DNA of 64,000 nucleotides from Amphiura filiformis. Lineage: Eukaryota; Echinodermata; Ophiuroidea; Amphilepidida; Amphiuridae. The translations under genes and the position numbers were made by a program. The notes beneath the pieces were generated by a model that did no database searches, had not been told where the DNA came from, and saw only the letters and a program-made list of their open reading frames with translations. Each line of letters opens with the position of its first letter. Position 1 is the first letter of the stretch. This document shows, one piece after another, positions 13,101-23,077 of this stretch. The stretch covers positions 14,022,243-14,086,242 of the forward strand of contig NC_092642.1 in the NCBI RefSeq assembly GCF_039555335.1, read 5' to 3'.

Positions 13101-16100
13101 TCATCATTCTGCAAGATCAGCAGCAGCTGCTGACTTTGCCCACTTGTTGTGTTGGCATCACATACGAGCATTATAAATGTATTGCTATCTACTGAAGATA
13201 GCAATTAACGAGAGTAAGATATATAGTATTATCATATGAATTAAAATAGCATTACGCACATAGGTGTACTGATAATATATACTGAAGATAGTAGATAGAG
13301 CTGTCATCTACTAAAGACAACATTTCATACAAATAGATGTACCCATCGGGTGGCCATGTGCTGGGCGGGTTGTAAATTTAAACTAAGGCGACGAAAAAAA
13401 AAGAAACCCTGTTCTACGGGCGGACGGACCTTTCAAGTGGGGTCGGTCGGTCGGCTTTTTTTTTTTCTTTTTTTTTAAATGACCCAAAAATCACCAAAAT
13501 CTGTGAATAATTTGCAATTTGAGAAAATAAACAAAAATTGTTCATGACTTTTCCGAAATTTGGGACGGCATTCATTTGTACAGGATTTTTTTTTTTTTTG
13601 TGTTCAAAATCTGGGTCGGTCGGGCCCGTAGAACAGGGTTTTCTTTTTTCGTCGCCTGTAAAGCTGAAAGAAGGCGCCGTGATGATGTTGCATGTTACGT
13701 CGCAGTAAACCAAGACTTATAAAAAAGGGTAAAAACATACTTCTGTCATCTACTTAAGATAACGTTTTATTTGATATAGAAATACTGCCATCTACTGAAG
13801 ATAGTATTACATACAAACAAATACTAAAGATAGCATTATAATGAGTACATAGCATTATGCTATATTGAAGATATACCTTTAAATCAGGGAAATACCGTTG
13901 CTATCTACTGAAGATAGCATTACATAAGAACATATGCACTGCTATCTACTGAAGATAGCATTATCATGAACAGATGCACTGCTATCTACTGAAGATAGCA
14001 TTACATAAGAACCAATGCACTGCTATCTACTGAAGATAGCATTACATAAGAACAGATGCACTGCTATCTACTGAAGATAGCATTACATAAGAACCGATGC
14101 ACTGCTATCTACTGAAGATAGCATTATCATAAGAACCGATGTACTGCTATCTACTGAAGATAGCATTATCATATGAACAGATGCACCGCTATCTACTGAA
14201 GATAGTATTATCATATGAACAAATGTACTGCTATCTACTGAAGATAGTATTATCATATGAACAAATGTACTGCTATCTACTGAAGATAGTATTATCATAT
14301 GAACAAATGCACTGCTATCTACTGATGATAGCATTATCATATGAACAAATGCACTGCTATCTACTGATGATAGCATTATCATATGAACAAATGCACTGCT
14401 ATCTACTGAAGATAGTATTATCATATGAACAAATGCACTGCTATCTACTGAAGATAGTATTATCATATGAACAAATGCACTGCTATCTACTGAAGATAGT
14501 AGGCCTATTATCATATGAACAAATGCACTGCTATCTACTGATGATAGCATTATCATATGAACAAATGCACTGCTATCTACTGAAGATAGTATTATCATAT
14601 GAACAAATGCACTGCTATCTACTGAAGATAGTAGGCCTATTATCATATGAACAGATGCACTGCTATCTACTGAAGATAGTATTATCATATGAACAAATGC
14701 ACTGCTATCTACTGATGATAACATTATCATATGAACAAATGCACCGCTATCTACTGAAGATAGTATTATCATATGAACAAATGCACTGCTATCTACTGAA
14801 GATAGTATTATATAAGAACAGATGCACTGCTATCTATAAATGCACTGCTATCTACTGAAGATAGTATTATATAAGAACAGATGCACTATCTACTGAAGAT
14901 AGCATTTTATAAGAACAGATGCACTGCTATTTACTGAAGATAGCATTACATAAGAATAGATGCACTGCTATCTATACTGAAGATAGCATTATATAAGAAC
15001 AGGTGCACTGCTATCTACTGAAGATAGCATTATATAAGAACAGATGCACTGCTATCTACTGAATATAGTATTATCATATGAACAGATACACTGCTATCTA
15101 CTGAAGATAGTATTATCTTATGAACAAATGCACTGCTACTATCTGCTGGAGATAGAATTGCATAAGAAGAGAAGTACTGTTATCTAAGGAAGCATTTCGT
15201 AAGAACATAAGTAATAAAAAGGATAAAGGTAAAACATTAACTTCGTCACTTAAGGCTCAAAGGCTTTGCGTTTATCACTCTTCCTTTTAAAAACAATGAT
15301 GCAAGCGATGCACGTAATAGTATTTTCAAAAGAAGCATTTGTTTGTTGTTTAAGCAGTAGTAATACCGTTTAGGAATACATGCATATCATGGCATTGGCA
15401 TTTAAGCATAGCGTCTCTCTGGTCATTTATATCGACAACATTTGTGATGCGATTTGCATCTAGTATTGACAATGAGGTATAAGGCTTTGCTGCATTTGAA
15501 AATGAATTGGTTCAAATTAGTCGCTCCTCGATCGGCGACAGAGTGTAAGTTCAGCCATTACACGTCCATTCTACCTTTGCAAATTGTAAAAGCTATATAT
15601 TTTTCCAAAACATTTCTTTCTCAAAATATCAAGAGCTATCTTAAGAACCACTGAACCAATACTAGGCTTGTTTGTACTCATTTTAATGCATTTTCATGCT
15701 GATTTTAAATATGGTCATGAAAATTTACAATTCTGAAATTTTTGAAAAATTCAAATAAAATTTGAAACTTGTCGTCTGCAGTCGACACCCGCGTGGAGAG
15801 AGTTATTAAAGACCAAGCTGACATGTTGCTTATTTTGTGGAAACGAGGCACATTTATGAATAGGGCAATAAATAATTGAAGCGTGAACTTCCCCAGTATT
15901 ATAATGGGCAGTAAAATGTCAATTCACCTGTAATGTACAAAATGTATAATGCAAGAGCTTACAAATATTACACTGCCACTGACTTTCAAACGAAGAGGCA
16001 ATGCCATAATTTACACCATGCATACAGCAGTCATGCATGCATATGATTATGAATCTAGATGAATAGATGTTGACGATGATGACAAATCATTATTATGAAA

Positions 16101-19076
16101 ATCTTACAGCAAAATGTAACGTTAGAATTGAGTCTGTTGTCAGATGCGCGTTTTGAAAATTAAGCATAGAGTGGCATACTTGACATGGTATCACACAGTG
16201 TGTCATTAACCATGATATCAAGGATAGTATTAATTTTAGTAGAGCAGCATAAAACACGGATTCATCTGAAATCCACACTCCCTGTGTGGATGATTAAGGT
16301 CATGTTTTCCAAACAGGGTGTATGTATTTTAACTGGATTGGCCCAAAACGATGGGTAATTATTTCACTCTGTTTGGTCAACTATATATCATACCGTATAT
16401 AATTCATGTGTTGAGTAAAATCATGTGTGATATGTTGAATAGAATGATTTCGTCTTGTGAGTGCAATTTCGTATGTTATAGCTGCCTTTTAGTGCTGTTG
16501 CAAATCTGTAGCACTGTTTTAAGGTATCAACTGGAGGTAGTGGGACTTGAGATGCTTCCGGAATCAACTATGATCTTGTGCTGAACAATCTCAAACTCAA
16601 TGCCATAATGAGATCCGGGAATGAGATTAACATTTTAGTCAGGTTTTGGACGATTCCTCTGCAAAAGTAATGTCAAAATGTACCATAAAGCAGGTGGTTG
16701 AGCGCTTTGTTCCCAGGTACCCTCCCTCTCCAGTGCAGCATCTGTTGACATCAGGGAATCACATTACAGTAGTGGCTACTCCCTTCTTTCAGACCAGGAA
16801 CAAACGTGCCCCCTTCCAATGAGCCTTAACATTGCAGTAGCCCTATATTATAATATTATTTCTCTGCATATGAAGACCTGAGCGCAATAAGACCGTAAGT
16901 CCACTTGGCCCTCAACATGTATGTATACACTAAAGTTGCCTATATAATTTCGTATAGTTTGGTAATGTTTTATACAGGGGCCAAAACAAATCTTTCACAA
17001 CCTTTCATGATGTTTTCACCCTGGAACATGTATTAAACATTATAAACCCTAAGAAACTATATGTAACTTTAGTGTATACATGTTGAGGGGCAGTAGCGTA
17101 GCCAGCGGGGGGGGGCAGAGTGCCCCCCTGACAAAAAAATGAAAGAAAAGGTGCACCCTCTGACAAAAAATGAAAGAGAAAAATCAGGAGGGCAAAGGAA
17201 AAGAAAAAGGGCAAGGAGCCCCTTTTCTAGCAAAATTCAGGGCCAAAATAGTGTAAAATACAAAATTTTTCCGCGCTACGCGCGCACATTGTAACAATAA
17301 AGCCCTTTTAAAGCCGGATAATGGGCGAAAATAGTGTAAAATACCATTTTTTTCGCGCTACGCGCGCACATCCCAATAAGGCCCTTTTCGGGAAGCTCGA
17401 AGACATACAGTCTCTATGTATTGTATGATGCAACTGCAATTTTTTTCGTCTGTGCCCCCAAAATTTAATTTTGCCCCCCCTGACCAAGAAAGCTGGCTAC
17501 GCCCCTGTTGAGGGGACATGTAGTGGACTTACGGTCTTCTTGCGCTCAGGTCTTCATATTGTGTATAATTCCATGTGAAAGCAGAATAAAATTGAGCATT
17601 GGTTAGAGAGTGAAGTAGATATTATGAAAGGGATCGACTGTAGGGGTGTGTGTAGGGGGTGTGTGTATTTTAATTATAGATTTTCATTTAGTGACTTGTA
17701 AATTTCCGTCGGCTATTCCATTTGCAATACCATTATGGAAAACATGACCTTAATCTTCCACATGATATTTGATTATTCTTGCTTTAACAGATTCTTTTTT
17801 AATTTTGATGTTAACATGGTTAATGTAAATGATGTGGAAAATAAAGACTTATTATTAAACAAAGGCTTATTATTACATATATGCACACACAGGGAGTGTG
17901 AATTTCATGAAGTTACCTAAATGGGTAATTCCATTTGAAATCTACACACCCGGAGATTAAGGCCATGTCTTCTATAAGGGGTGTATGAATTTCAACTGGA
18001 ATTACCGAATGTGACTACCCAATAGTGAAATTTCAATCCTATTTTTGTTAAGAGCAAAGCGCAACTGGGGATGTCCATGCCCCCCTGGCGTCGACAAATA
18101 TTTTTATTGCACTGTTGCAATCCTATTGAGTAACAAACGACTAAAATGTCAAATAGACTGGTATATAGAAGTATAACTATTACAAATGTGATGCAGCACA
18201 CCAAACGCTGAGGACTTGCGGCAGTGCTTTTCAAGATATATATTAAAATGTACAGAAAAAATAAAATAATAAGAATTTGCTATGTTTTTTCACTTCTAAA
18301 ATATGAACGACTTGAATGATTCTAATAAATAAGATGTAATTTTCAAGCTTTCAGATGCTTTCAAAGCAGTAATACTGATCTCAAAATTGACTTCACCTGC
18401 AAAGTTGATGTGCTGCATCACAAATGTTTATTATTGCAAATCACACTTCATGATGAGCAACGACAAGCGTGACCTTCATAATACTTGAAATAGCTAATAT
18501 TTTAACAGGTTAAATGTACACCTGTAAAGCCATTTTTTGAATGCATCATCAGGTGTTTAATTTTCCAACATAAGCATGTTAAATTGTTTAAAACATACTG
18601 GTTGTTTCATTTATACCGTCTTTGTAATGTGTTACGTTAATTGAGCAGGTATTGACTGAAGATACTCTAATTTATTTTGCACACTTACACAGGCGCATGA
18701 GTTTTAAAACATCACCTTTACAGAATAGGTTTTCTTCAAAGGCTTATTTCTTAAGAATTTAATTAATTTAATTATATTTGTGCATCCTGATGTCGCGTTA
18801 ACATATTTGATACCCCCTGAAAAATGTAAATAATAATAATAATAATAATGTTTTTTAAGATTAAAAATGATGTCCCGACTGCAGATGGTACAGAAATATT
18901 GTGCCGTTTCTTACCATTTCTTCGCACGGTTTATCACTATATGTCTCCCAATCGTCGCTGTCGTCCTGTAGCAATTCCATGGCTTTCTGAGAAATTTCAT
19001 CCATCTTGTTTAATAAATCTGCTCTTCTCTCGCTAGCAGAAGGCAGATGTTGATTTGGATCTTCTTCGTCCGCCAT
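2071..19076 (-). CDS. START-domain lipid-transfer protein gene, four exons, 3' end missing
   Basis: The coding parts are 19076-18915, 4057-4011, 2912-2774 and 2285-2071. Phases join exactly (0; 0 to 2; 2 to 0; 0 to 2) and the 563 nt give about 188 residues. Residues 1-42 form a charged, probably helical leader. A START (StAR-related lipid transfer) fold follows: DDWETYSDKP, GIKITHKPSEEFGGKVYRMD, PIEDIIPL, MWNPGFEE, GGIVSSRDFCLL, AQHPAC and VRGEYFPSMWFLKPVDG. START proteins bind one sterol, phospholipid or ceramide molecule in a hydrophobic tunnel and move it between membranes. With no signal peptide or other domain it resembles the soluble single-domain STARD4/5/6 type, an inference by eye. 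The C-terminal helix (about 40-50 residues) is not in the visible exons. Intron 1 is about 15 kb and full of repeats. Confidence 0.8.
2508..2597. repeat. Decayed hAT-like terminus
   Basis: CAGGGGCGTAACTAG followed by G-rich sequence resembles the end of the intact element at 17091-17507, whose ends read CAGTAGCGTAGCCAGC and GCTGGCTACGCCCCTG. Only one end is visible. Confidence 0.35.
2774..2912 (-). CDS. START gene exon 3
   Basis: The acceptor is ACTTGTGAACAG and the donor is CACGTAAGT. One base completes a codon split from exon 2, then 46 codons read YRMDFTVDRPIEDI...MWNPGFEESDEIVQLDH. This is the strand-helix part of START that includes the conserved W before the ligand pocket. The exon ends in phase 0, matching exon 4. 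Confidence 0.82.
3039..3262. mobile_element. MITE with long inverted arms
   Basis: The ends TTTAAAGAG...AAGCCCC and GGGGCTT..CTCTTTAA face each other. The arms continue through CCAAACCTGCCTGGTTATCAA, giving nearly 100 bp of complementarity on each side of a short loop. It has no coding capacity. It lies in intron 2 of the START gene. Confidence 0.8.
3478..3841. mobile_element. TTAA-flanked TIR element (AGGCCCATTCAGTG family)
   Basis: TTAA at 3474-3477 and 3842-3845 bracket ends reading AGGCCCATTCAGTGATT and AATCACTGAATGGGTCT. A second, right-truncated copy starts at 45275. A TTAA target duplication with purine ends suggests a Kolobok- or piggyBac-type transposase; the assignment is an inference. 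Confidence 0.7.
4011..4057 (-). CDS. START gene exon 2 (47-nt mini-exon)
   Basis: This exon is too short to stand out as an open frame. A pyrimidine-rich TTATTCGTTAG acceptor and a GTAAGTTG donor bound 47 nt that read GIKITHKPSEEFGGK plus two bases. It starts in phase 0 after exon 1 and supplies exactly the two bases exon 3 needs. The residues bridge the WETYSDK of exon 1 and the YRMDF of exon 3 as expected for START. Confidence 0.78.
4078..4192. repeat. (AAT)n/(AAC)n microsatellite
   Basis: Trinucleotide repeats ATA/ATC-type interrupted by an AACAAT block. Open frames on both strands here code only for Ile or Leu runs and are not genes. A foldback element begins at its right edge. Confidence 0.9.
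4197..4487. mobile_element. Foldback MITE with CACTGCAAAAACA ends
   Basis: The 291 bp are almost wholly self-complementary. The ends are CACTGCAAAAACAAGTGTTT and its complement, and inner arms centre near 4323. AAT microsatellite lies on both sides, so it inserted into or seeded the trinucleotide repeat. Confidence 0.85.
4796..5455. mobile_element. 660-bp inverted-repeat element
   Basis: The arms start TATACTGCGCCAATAAAGTA and run about 210 bp each with few mismatches and small gaps, around a middle of about 200 bp. No transposase is encoded. It is nonautonomous and of unassigned superfamily. Confidence 0.85.
5683..5766. repeat. Imperfect hairpin
   Basis: AAGATAATCG...TTATTGCATTTAGCTCGAGAGCC pairs with the facing GGCTCGAGAGCTGAATGCAATAA...CGATTATCTT. 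It may be a short MITE. The spans 5456-5682 and 5767-6392 show no gene or repeat I recognise. Confidence 0.65.
6393..6620 (+). CDS. Possible coding exon of unknown gene
   Basis: After a TTTTTAG acceptor an open frame of 75 codons runs to a TGA. It has mixed codons and a plausible protein character (SSTLNIVVPNTESTEAVDLE, then VNGDERINLYQGM). I do not recognise a domain. It lies inside intron 1 of the minus-strand START gene. No upstream exon was found on the plus strand and the interval holds no other support, so it could be chance. From 6621 to 8192 I see nothing else that I can support. Confidence 0.2.
   Translation, partial: VASTNNTSSTLNIVVPNTESTEAVDLETIDFDVPLHTCSTTVNGDERINLYQGMTLYSRGFFSNAKRLRILVVCK
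8193..8254. repeat. TAGTCTCCT hairpin element, diverged copy
   Basis: TAGTCTCCTCCG faces CCAAATTGGCTGCAGAGGAGAC. The same family is intact at 62647-62727 and half-preserved at 48701-48744. Confidence 0.55.
8441..8515 (+). repeat. tRNA-derived SINE head
   Basis: Box A TAGCTCAGTTGG (8450-8461) and box B GGTTCAAATCC (8494-8504) stand at tRNA spacing. The acceptor arm is only partly paired, the anticodon stem has a T-T mismatch and the base before the anticodon position (GGT) is C, not T. It is therefore a SINE head, not a working tRNA. The following TCACTGGCTGTCATT also follows the minus-strand copy at 31044-31115, which shows a shared SINE body. Confidence 0.75.
8550..9170. other. No gene seen
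   Basis: AT-rich intron sequence of the START gene. I see no exon or repeat I can support, apart from a TTGTTTAGCGTGC direct repeat leading into the palindrome at 9176. Confidence 0.5.
9176..9203. repeat. 28-bp perfect palindrome
   Basis: The half-site GCGTGCAGGTTTAT is followed immediately by its exact complement, centred on TATA. A direct copy of its left part (TTTAGCGTGCGGGTTT) lies about 37 bp upstream. Confidence 0.85.
9618..9784. mobile_element. Small TIR element
   Basis: TAAGGTATA...CGATCG faces a TATACCTTA end, and GGCAAAAGTGATGCATGCTG pairs with the facing CAGTATGTATCACGTTTGCC. About 167 bp, noncoding. Confidence 0.7.
10985..11558. mobile_element. TIR element, 574 bp
   Basis: The ends read ACTCCCCATTCCAGAA, with ATACAGAACTA and TATCCTGTTTTGCCAAATG following in the same order from both sides. 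Terminal arms are about 75 bp. The middle is A/T-rich and noncoding; a 64-codon open frame in it is not convincing. Confidence 0.8.
11594..11640. repeat. (AAAC)n microsatellite
   Basis: Repeated AAAC/AACA units. A more degenerate CAA-rich stretch lies at 10840-10930. Between here and 13380 there is AT-rich intron with three isolated satellite units (12040, 13185, 13280) and no gene that I can see. Confidence 0.85.
13386..13657. mobile_element. TIR element, 272 bp
   Basis: The ends are AGGCGACGAAAAAA...CCCTGTTCTACGGGC and the complement GCCCGTAGAACAGGG...TTTTTTCGTCGCCT. The arms are about 36 bp with a G/T-rich interior. Noncoding MITE. Confidence 0.82.
13735..15175. repeat. 41/42-bp palindromic satellite array
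   Basis: Roughly thirty units, each holding the 19-mer GCTATCTACTGAAGATAGC (7-bp arms, 5-base loop) plus a spacer such as ATTATCATATGAACAAATGC. Early units are 41 bp with ACATAAGAAC spacers and the central ones 42 bp with TCATATGAAC spacers, so there are two subfamilies in blocks. Two units carry a TAGGCC insert. Because 42 is a multiple of three, both strands stay open for more than 200 codons; these are not genes. It lies in intron 1 of the START gene. Confidence 0.95.
15180..16865. other. No gene seen
   Basis: Intron 1 of the START gene. Open frames up to about 77 codons occur but lack splice or domain support. Confidence 0.5.
16871..17556. mobile_element. Inverted-repeat MITE interrupted by a hAT-like element
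   Basis: TGAAGACCTGAGCGCAATAA and ACCGTAAGTCCAC at the left face their complements at the right, with TA on both outer sides (16869-16870 and 17557-17558), as in Tc1/mariner insertions. The inner arms ACATGTATGTATACACTAAAG also match. The right arm is split by the nested element at 17091-17507. Confidence 0.82.
17091..17507. mobile_element. Nested hAT-type MITE with 8-bp target duplication
   Basis: The ends CAGTAGCGTAGCCAGC and GCTGGCTACGCCCCTG are inverted repeats. TTGAGGGG is duplicated at 17083-17090 and 17508-17515. An 8-bp duplication and CA-G...C-TG ends are typical of hAT transposons. The body contains two GCGCTACGCGCGCACAT repeats. Noncoding. Confidence 0.88.
18915..19076 (-). CDS. 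START gene exon 1
   Basis: The start codon is in the context GCAATGGCGG, close to the animal Kozak consensus, and is preferred to an ATG 7 codons upstream in a poor context. The 54 codons read MADEEDPNQHLPSASERR...MDEISQKAMELLQDD and DDWETYSDKPCEEM, and end at a strong donor ATGGTAAGA in phase 0. The last 14 residues are the first strand of the START domain. GC and CpG content rise here compared with the flanks. Confidence 0.8.
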
Positions 19077-19260
19077 TGCTATAGTTTTTTTTTTCACTCT
19101 TTACTTGTTTTCCTCCTCTCTGTCTCTCACACACACAACCACTGCGATTCGGAGGGTAGCTATACGAGATGTGATGCTGTTTAATATATTTAAGGTCAAT
19201 ATATTGCTGCATGCGCAGTGTAGGGATGATTCAGTGTTGCCAATGCCAACTTCTCAGTAC
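19077..19260 (-). promoter_or_regulatory. Probable promoter and 5' UTR region of the START gene
   Basis: This is the sequence upstream of the first exon. No TATA box is visible at a fitting distance. A (CT)n/(CA)n tract lies at 19115-19138. The assignment rests on position only. From 19260 to 20460 I see no gene. Confidence 0.25.
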
Positions 19261-20469
19261 TTAAGGCGCGTAAAATCTGCCTCAAAGATGACTTATGACA
19301 CTGAAGTATAATTTTACTCTTAAGATGTGTAATTCTATGTCAAAGCAGCTTTTTACATCCGAAAGATTAAGGAGAATGAGGTAAAATCAACGGAAACCCT
19401 CCACCACAAGCCCTGTTCTGCTGTTTGATTATCGTCATTAAGATGATAAAATTGCTCTCTTTTTTTTTTTCCTACCGACGATGACAAACAATTGCACAAT
19501 TGATTTCTGGAGATCGCATCTTGACTTAAATCAGACAGTGACTTAAATCAGACAGTTCCCATATGTATTCATTAATGTTTTTTAAAATATTTGAATGTAT
19601 TTTTGATGTAGTGCTCTTGAATGTGTATAATGTATTTTTATATGTTTACTACTGGCGAATAAAATGAAATGAAATGAATTTGGTTACATAACGAGGTTGA
19701 CTAGCCGCAGCAATCAATCCTCAAGTAGCCCACTTACGCCGATAAATCGTCATGCTGGCAACACTGGTTTGATTCAGTCGATTGGTGAATAAGTAATTCG
19801 GTTTTCCCTTCCAGCTAAAATCTGTAAGAGCTAGAGCTTGCAATATTATTCACTGGCGGCAGGGCCATTCAGAACTGGTTAGCGATTGCAGCGCGTTGAC
19901 TCGACAGCATGTCAGCAGTACAACGACACTTTGCAATATTGTTAAGGCGGATGAGAATAATTAGGGATAGGTCAATGCACAGAAACAAAAAAATGTGACC
20001 GGAGCCTTACTCTTTAATTGTTTAATAATATTTTATTGTTTTTTGTAAGGTATAGACGAATGAACCGACAGAGTCGTGTGTTTGCACGCTTAAAAACATT
20101 TCAAACATCATTTTTAAATACTGAAAGCTTCATGTTTCAACTCATGGAAATTTGTCATTTTCATCTTAAAAGATGAATTGACTTATTTCAAGATGGTAGC
20201 TATATCTGATATTACATTTAGTATAAGCCTAAACTTTGGAACTAAACTGCATTTCAATTTTTTTAAAGAAGGGTTTATCTGCTATATACATATATAGCTA
20301 ATAAAAGAGTGCTTTAGCTTTATAAAATACAAGAACTAACTTAAAGTTAATTAGTTCTTATATTCATGAAAGTATCCCTGTTCATAATGTTATATTCAGT
20401 AAAATGCAATAAATATATTTTCATAGTAAGTAGTTGTCTGGCCTATACACATGGAACGGGTTTTTTTTC

Positions 20470-22110
20470 ATGCTATCTTCAGTAGATATCACTATACGGC
20501 TTCCTCGAGAGAGTGACGTCAGTCGCAGTTACTTCGCGCGTATAGATATATGCACAGCCTTTGATCGCGCAAAGGCCTTTACATGTCAGTTTTCAATGCT
20601 ATCTTCAGTAGATAGCAATCTAGTATAAAGTACTAAAAGTTGTATATACGGCCACGGATGTTGATCGCGCATGTAGGCCTTTACATGCCAGTTTTCAATG
20701 TTATCTTCAGTAGATAGCAATATATAGTATAAAGACTAACAGTGGGTTGTATACGGCCACGGATGTTGTTTTCTAATGTTTTCTTCAGGATATCAATATA
20801 CCGTAAAACCTCGTTTACAAGCATATATAGCGTTTTTGATGAAAGCTCAATTAATATGAAACAAGCGTGAATATATCCAAAACCATAGATTGGTCTTACA
20901 ATAATACTTGTTTGTATGCTTGGATCTGTAATTTATTTGCTCAAACTCCATAATGGCGCATGGATTAATTTAGCTTTCATCAGAAGCACTCTATATATGC
21001 TTATAGGCGAGGTTTTACGGTATTGGATGTACGAGGAAAATGGCTTTGTTTTTAACGATGTCTTCAGAAGATAACAGTCATTTAGTGGATGTATACACAG
21101 ATAATGATTTTCAATGCTATCTCCCGTATAGATAGTAAATAGTGTGCTATGGAGAATGGCTTTATTTTCTTTATCTTCATTCAGTGGATAGCAATATAGT
21201 GAGCGTACGTGAATGGCTAAGCTCATTTTTCAGTGCTATATTCACTAGATAGCAAACTAATGGATGCATATCATAGTGATGGAGCATGTTTATTTTAATG
21301 CTTTCTTCAGTAGATAGCAATGTACTCGGTTGTTTGACGTTGTTTTTCAATGCTAACCTCTGCAACTAGCGGTTACATGGAGAATGGACTCGTTTTTAAT
21401 TGTATGTACAGAGAGCTGTTTTTCAATGCTAACTTCAGTAGATGGCAATATAGAGGGTTACATGGAGAATGGCATTGTTTTTCTTTGTTATCTTCAGTAG
21501 ACATAGCACTAGTGGATAAACACATGAAAAATGCTATATCTTCAGTAGATAGCAAAATACCGTAGTGGATGTACAGTGTACACCGAGAATGGCTTTGTTT
21601 TTCAATGATATTTTCAGTAGCAAGTTATAAAGTGGGATACATGTGTTTATCAATGCTAACTTCCGTACACGTAAATAATAGCATTAGTGGATGTATACAT
21701 GATAAAATTTTTGTTTTTCAATGATATTTTCAGTAGATAGCAATATAGGCCTAGTGGATGTACAGTGGAGAATGTTTTCCAATGCAATTTTTAGTAGATA
21801 GCAATATGGGATAAAGAATGGCTTTGCTTTCTAATGCTATCATTGTTTATCAATGCTAACTTCCGATACAGTAGATATCAAAATAGTGGATGTATACGGA
21901 GAATGACTTTATTTTTAATGCAATTTTCGGTATAGGCCTAGATAGCAAACTATATAGTGGACTATTATCATGTCGTCGTCTTTATTTATCAATGATAACT
22001 TCCGTACAGTAGACAGCAATAGCACTAGTGGGAAATATACATGAAAAAATGGGGTTATTTTTCAATCCTATCTTCAGTAGATACCACAATTGTGGATGTT
22101 CATGAAGAAT
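20470..22110. repeat. Degenerate satellite array, reverse orientation of the 13.7-15.2 kb motif
   Basis: The core here is GCTATCTTCAGTAGATAGC, the complement of the left-array core, preceded by AATGC as in the left array. Units are spaced irregularly (about 60-130 bp) with shared linker words such as GTGGATGTA and GAGAATGGCTTTGTTTTTCA. Many cores are mutated. The array resumes at 22985-23070 and 24760-24985 around a LINE insertion. Confidence 0.85.
20801..21020. mobile_element. TA-flanked MITE within the satellite
   Basis: The ends CCGTAAAACCTCG and CGAGGTTTTACGG lie inside TA dinucleotides, with further pairing of AAGCATATATAG and TTGATGAAAGCT to their facing copies. Mariner-type nonautonomous element. 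Confidence 0.78.
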
Positions 22111-22186
22111 AAACTTCAATATAGTGGGCTATATTATGGAGAATGGTTTTGTTTTTGCAATGCTGACTTGCGCGTTGCGTGTATAG

Positions 22187-22464
22187 ATCACTGTGCACGT
22201 AGCAGACAAACGAAGCCAAACAGACAAAAAAAAAAAATTAAAACAGCCGACGTTTGGCGCAGATAAACTGCTTTTCTTCAGGGACTGACAACAAAATATA
22301 AAAGCAAACAACGAAAACCACATGCTGTAGTTTAAAAACAAATTCAAGTCAAAAACTGAAGGCAAGTTCAAATTGAACTTGTGAACTTGCTTTTATTGCT
22401 CTGAGTCTTGTTTGCTACTTTTTTTACCTGTTTGGCTGTGTTTGTCTGCTACGTGCACAGTGAT
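22187..22464. mobile_element. TIR element, 278 bp
   Basis: ATCACTGTGCACGTAGCAGA, then CAAAC, AGCCAAACAG, face exact complements at the right end. It sits inside the degenerate satellite and is noncoding. From 22465 to 22980 there is only unassigned AT-rich sequence. Confidence 0.8.
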
Positions 22465-23077
22465 TTTCATCACTTCCATGCAGTGTACATTTGTACTGTT
22501 TTCCTGACACTTATATGGGTTCTGGAATTGGGCATTTTTGGCCATCGAACTTTGCCTGTTTTTGTGCCTAAATTGTTTGTTTGATTTATTGTATATGCAC
22601 AGTAATTACTTAATTGTCTCAGTGCACTTTTGTATTCCCATTGATTCATAATGTTTCTACAGGTTTAGCACTTCTGTGGGGTTTGGAACTGGTAATTTTT
22701 GGCTATCGAACTTTACCTACTTCTAATGCTACATTTGCTGGTCCCCCCCCCCCGTACCGTCTAGATTAAATGTATCTGTGTTCACTCACAGTATAATAAT
22801 AATTGTCAAATCAAATTTTACTTTTGATTAAACACTTAGATATTGTTAACTTAATTAATCAGTGTGTTTTGTTGTGCTTCTTGAAGTGAATTTGGGTAAA
22901 AGGTGTTTTTGGCCTTTTAAAAGTCATTAACAATATATTATTCATGGAAAGTGGAGTCTTTGTCAGTGCAGTGGGTGTAGATATGACCTTATTTTCAATG
23001 CTATTCTCAGTAGCTACTTATCATGCTTATTTTTTATTTAATCATTTTGAATGCTATCTTCAGTAGATACTTTTTTT

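Noticed and set aside
14083-14858. Open frames of 229 and 239 codons on opposite strands
   Set aside because: They are the 42-bp satellite read in frame. The length is a multiple of three, no splice or start context exists, and the peptides are simple 14-residue repeats.
13735-15175. Resemblance to a CRISPR array (palindromic repeat, regular spacing)
   Set aside because: The spacers are themselves repeats, there are no cas genes, and the genome is eukaryotic.
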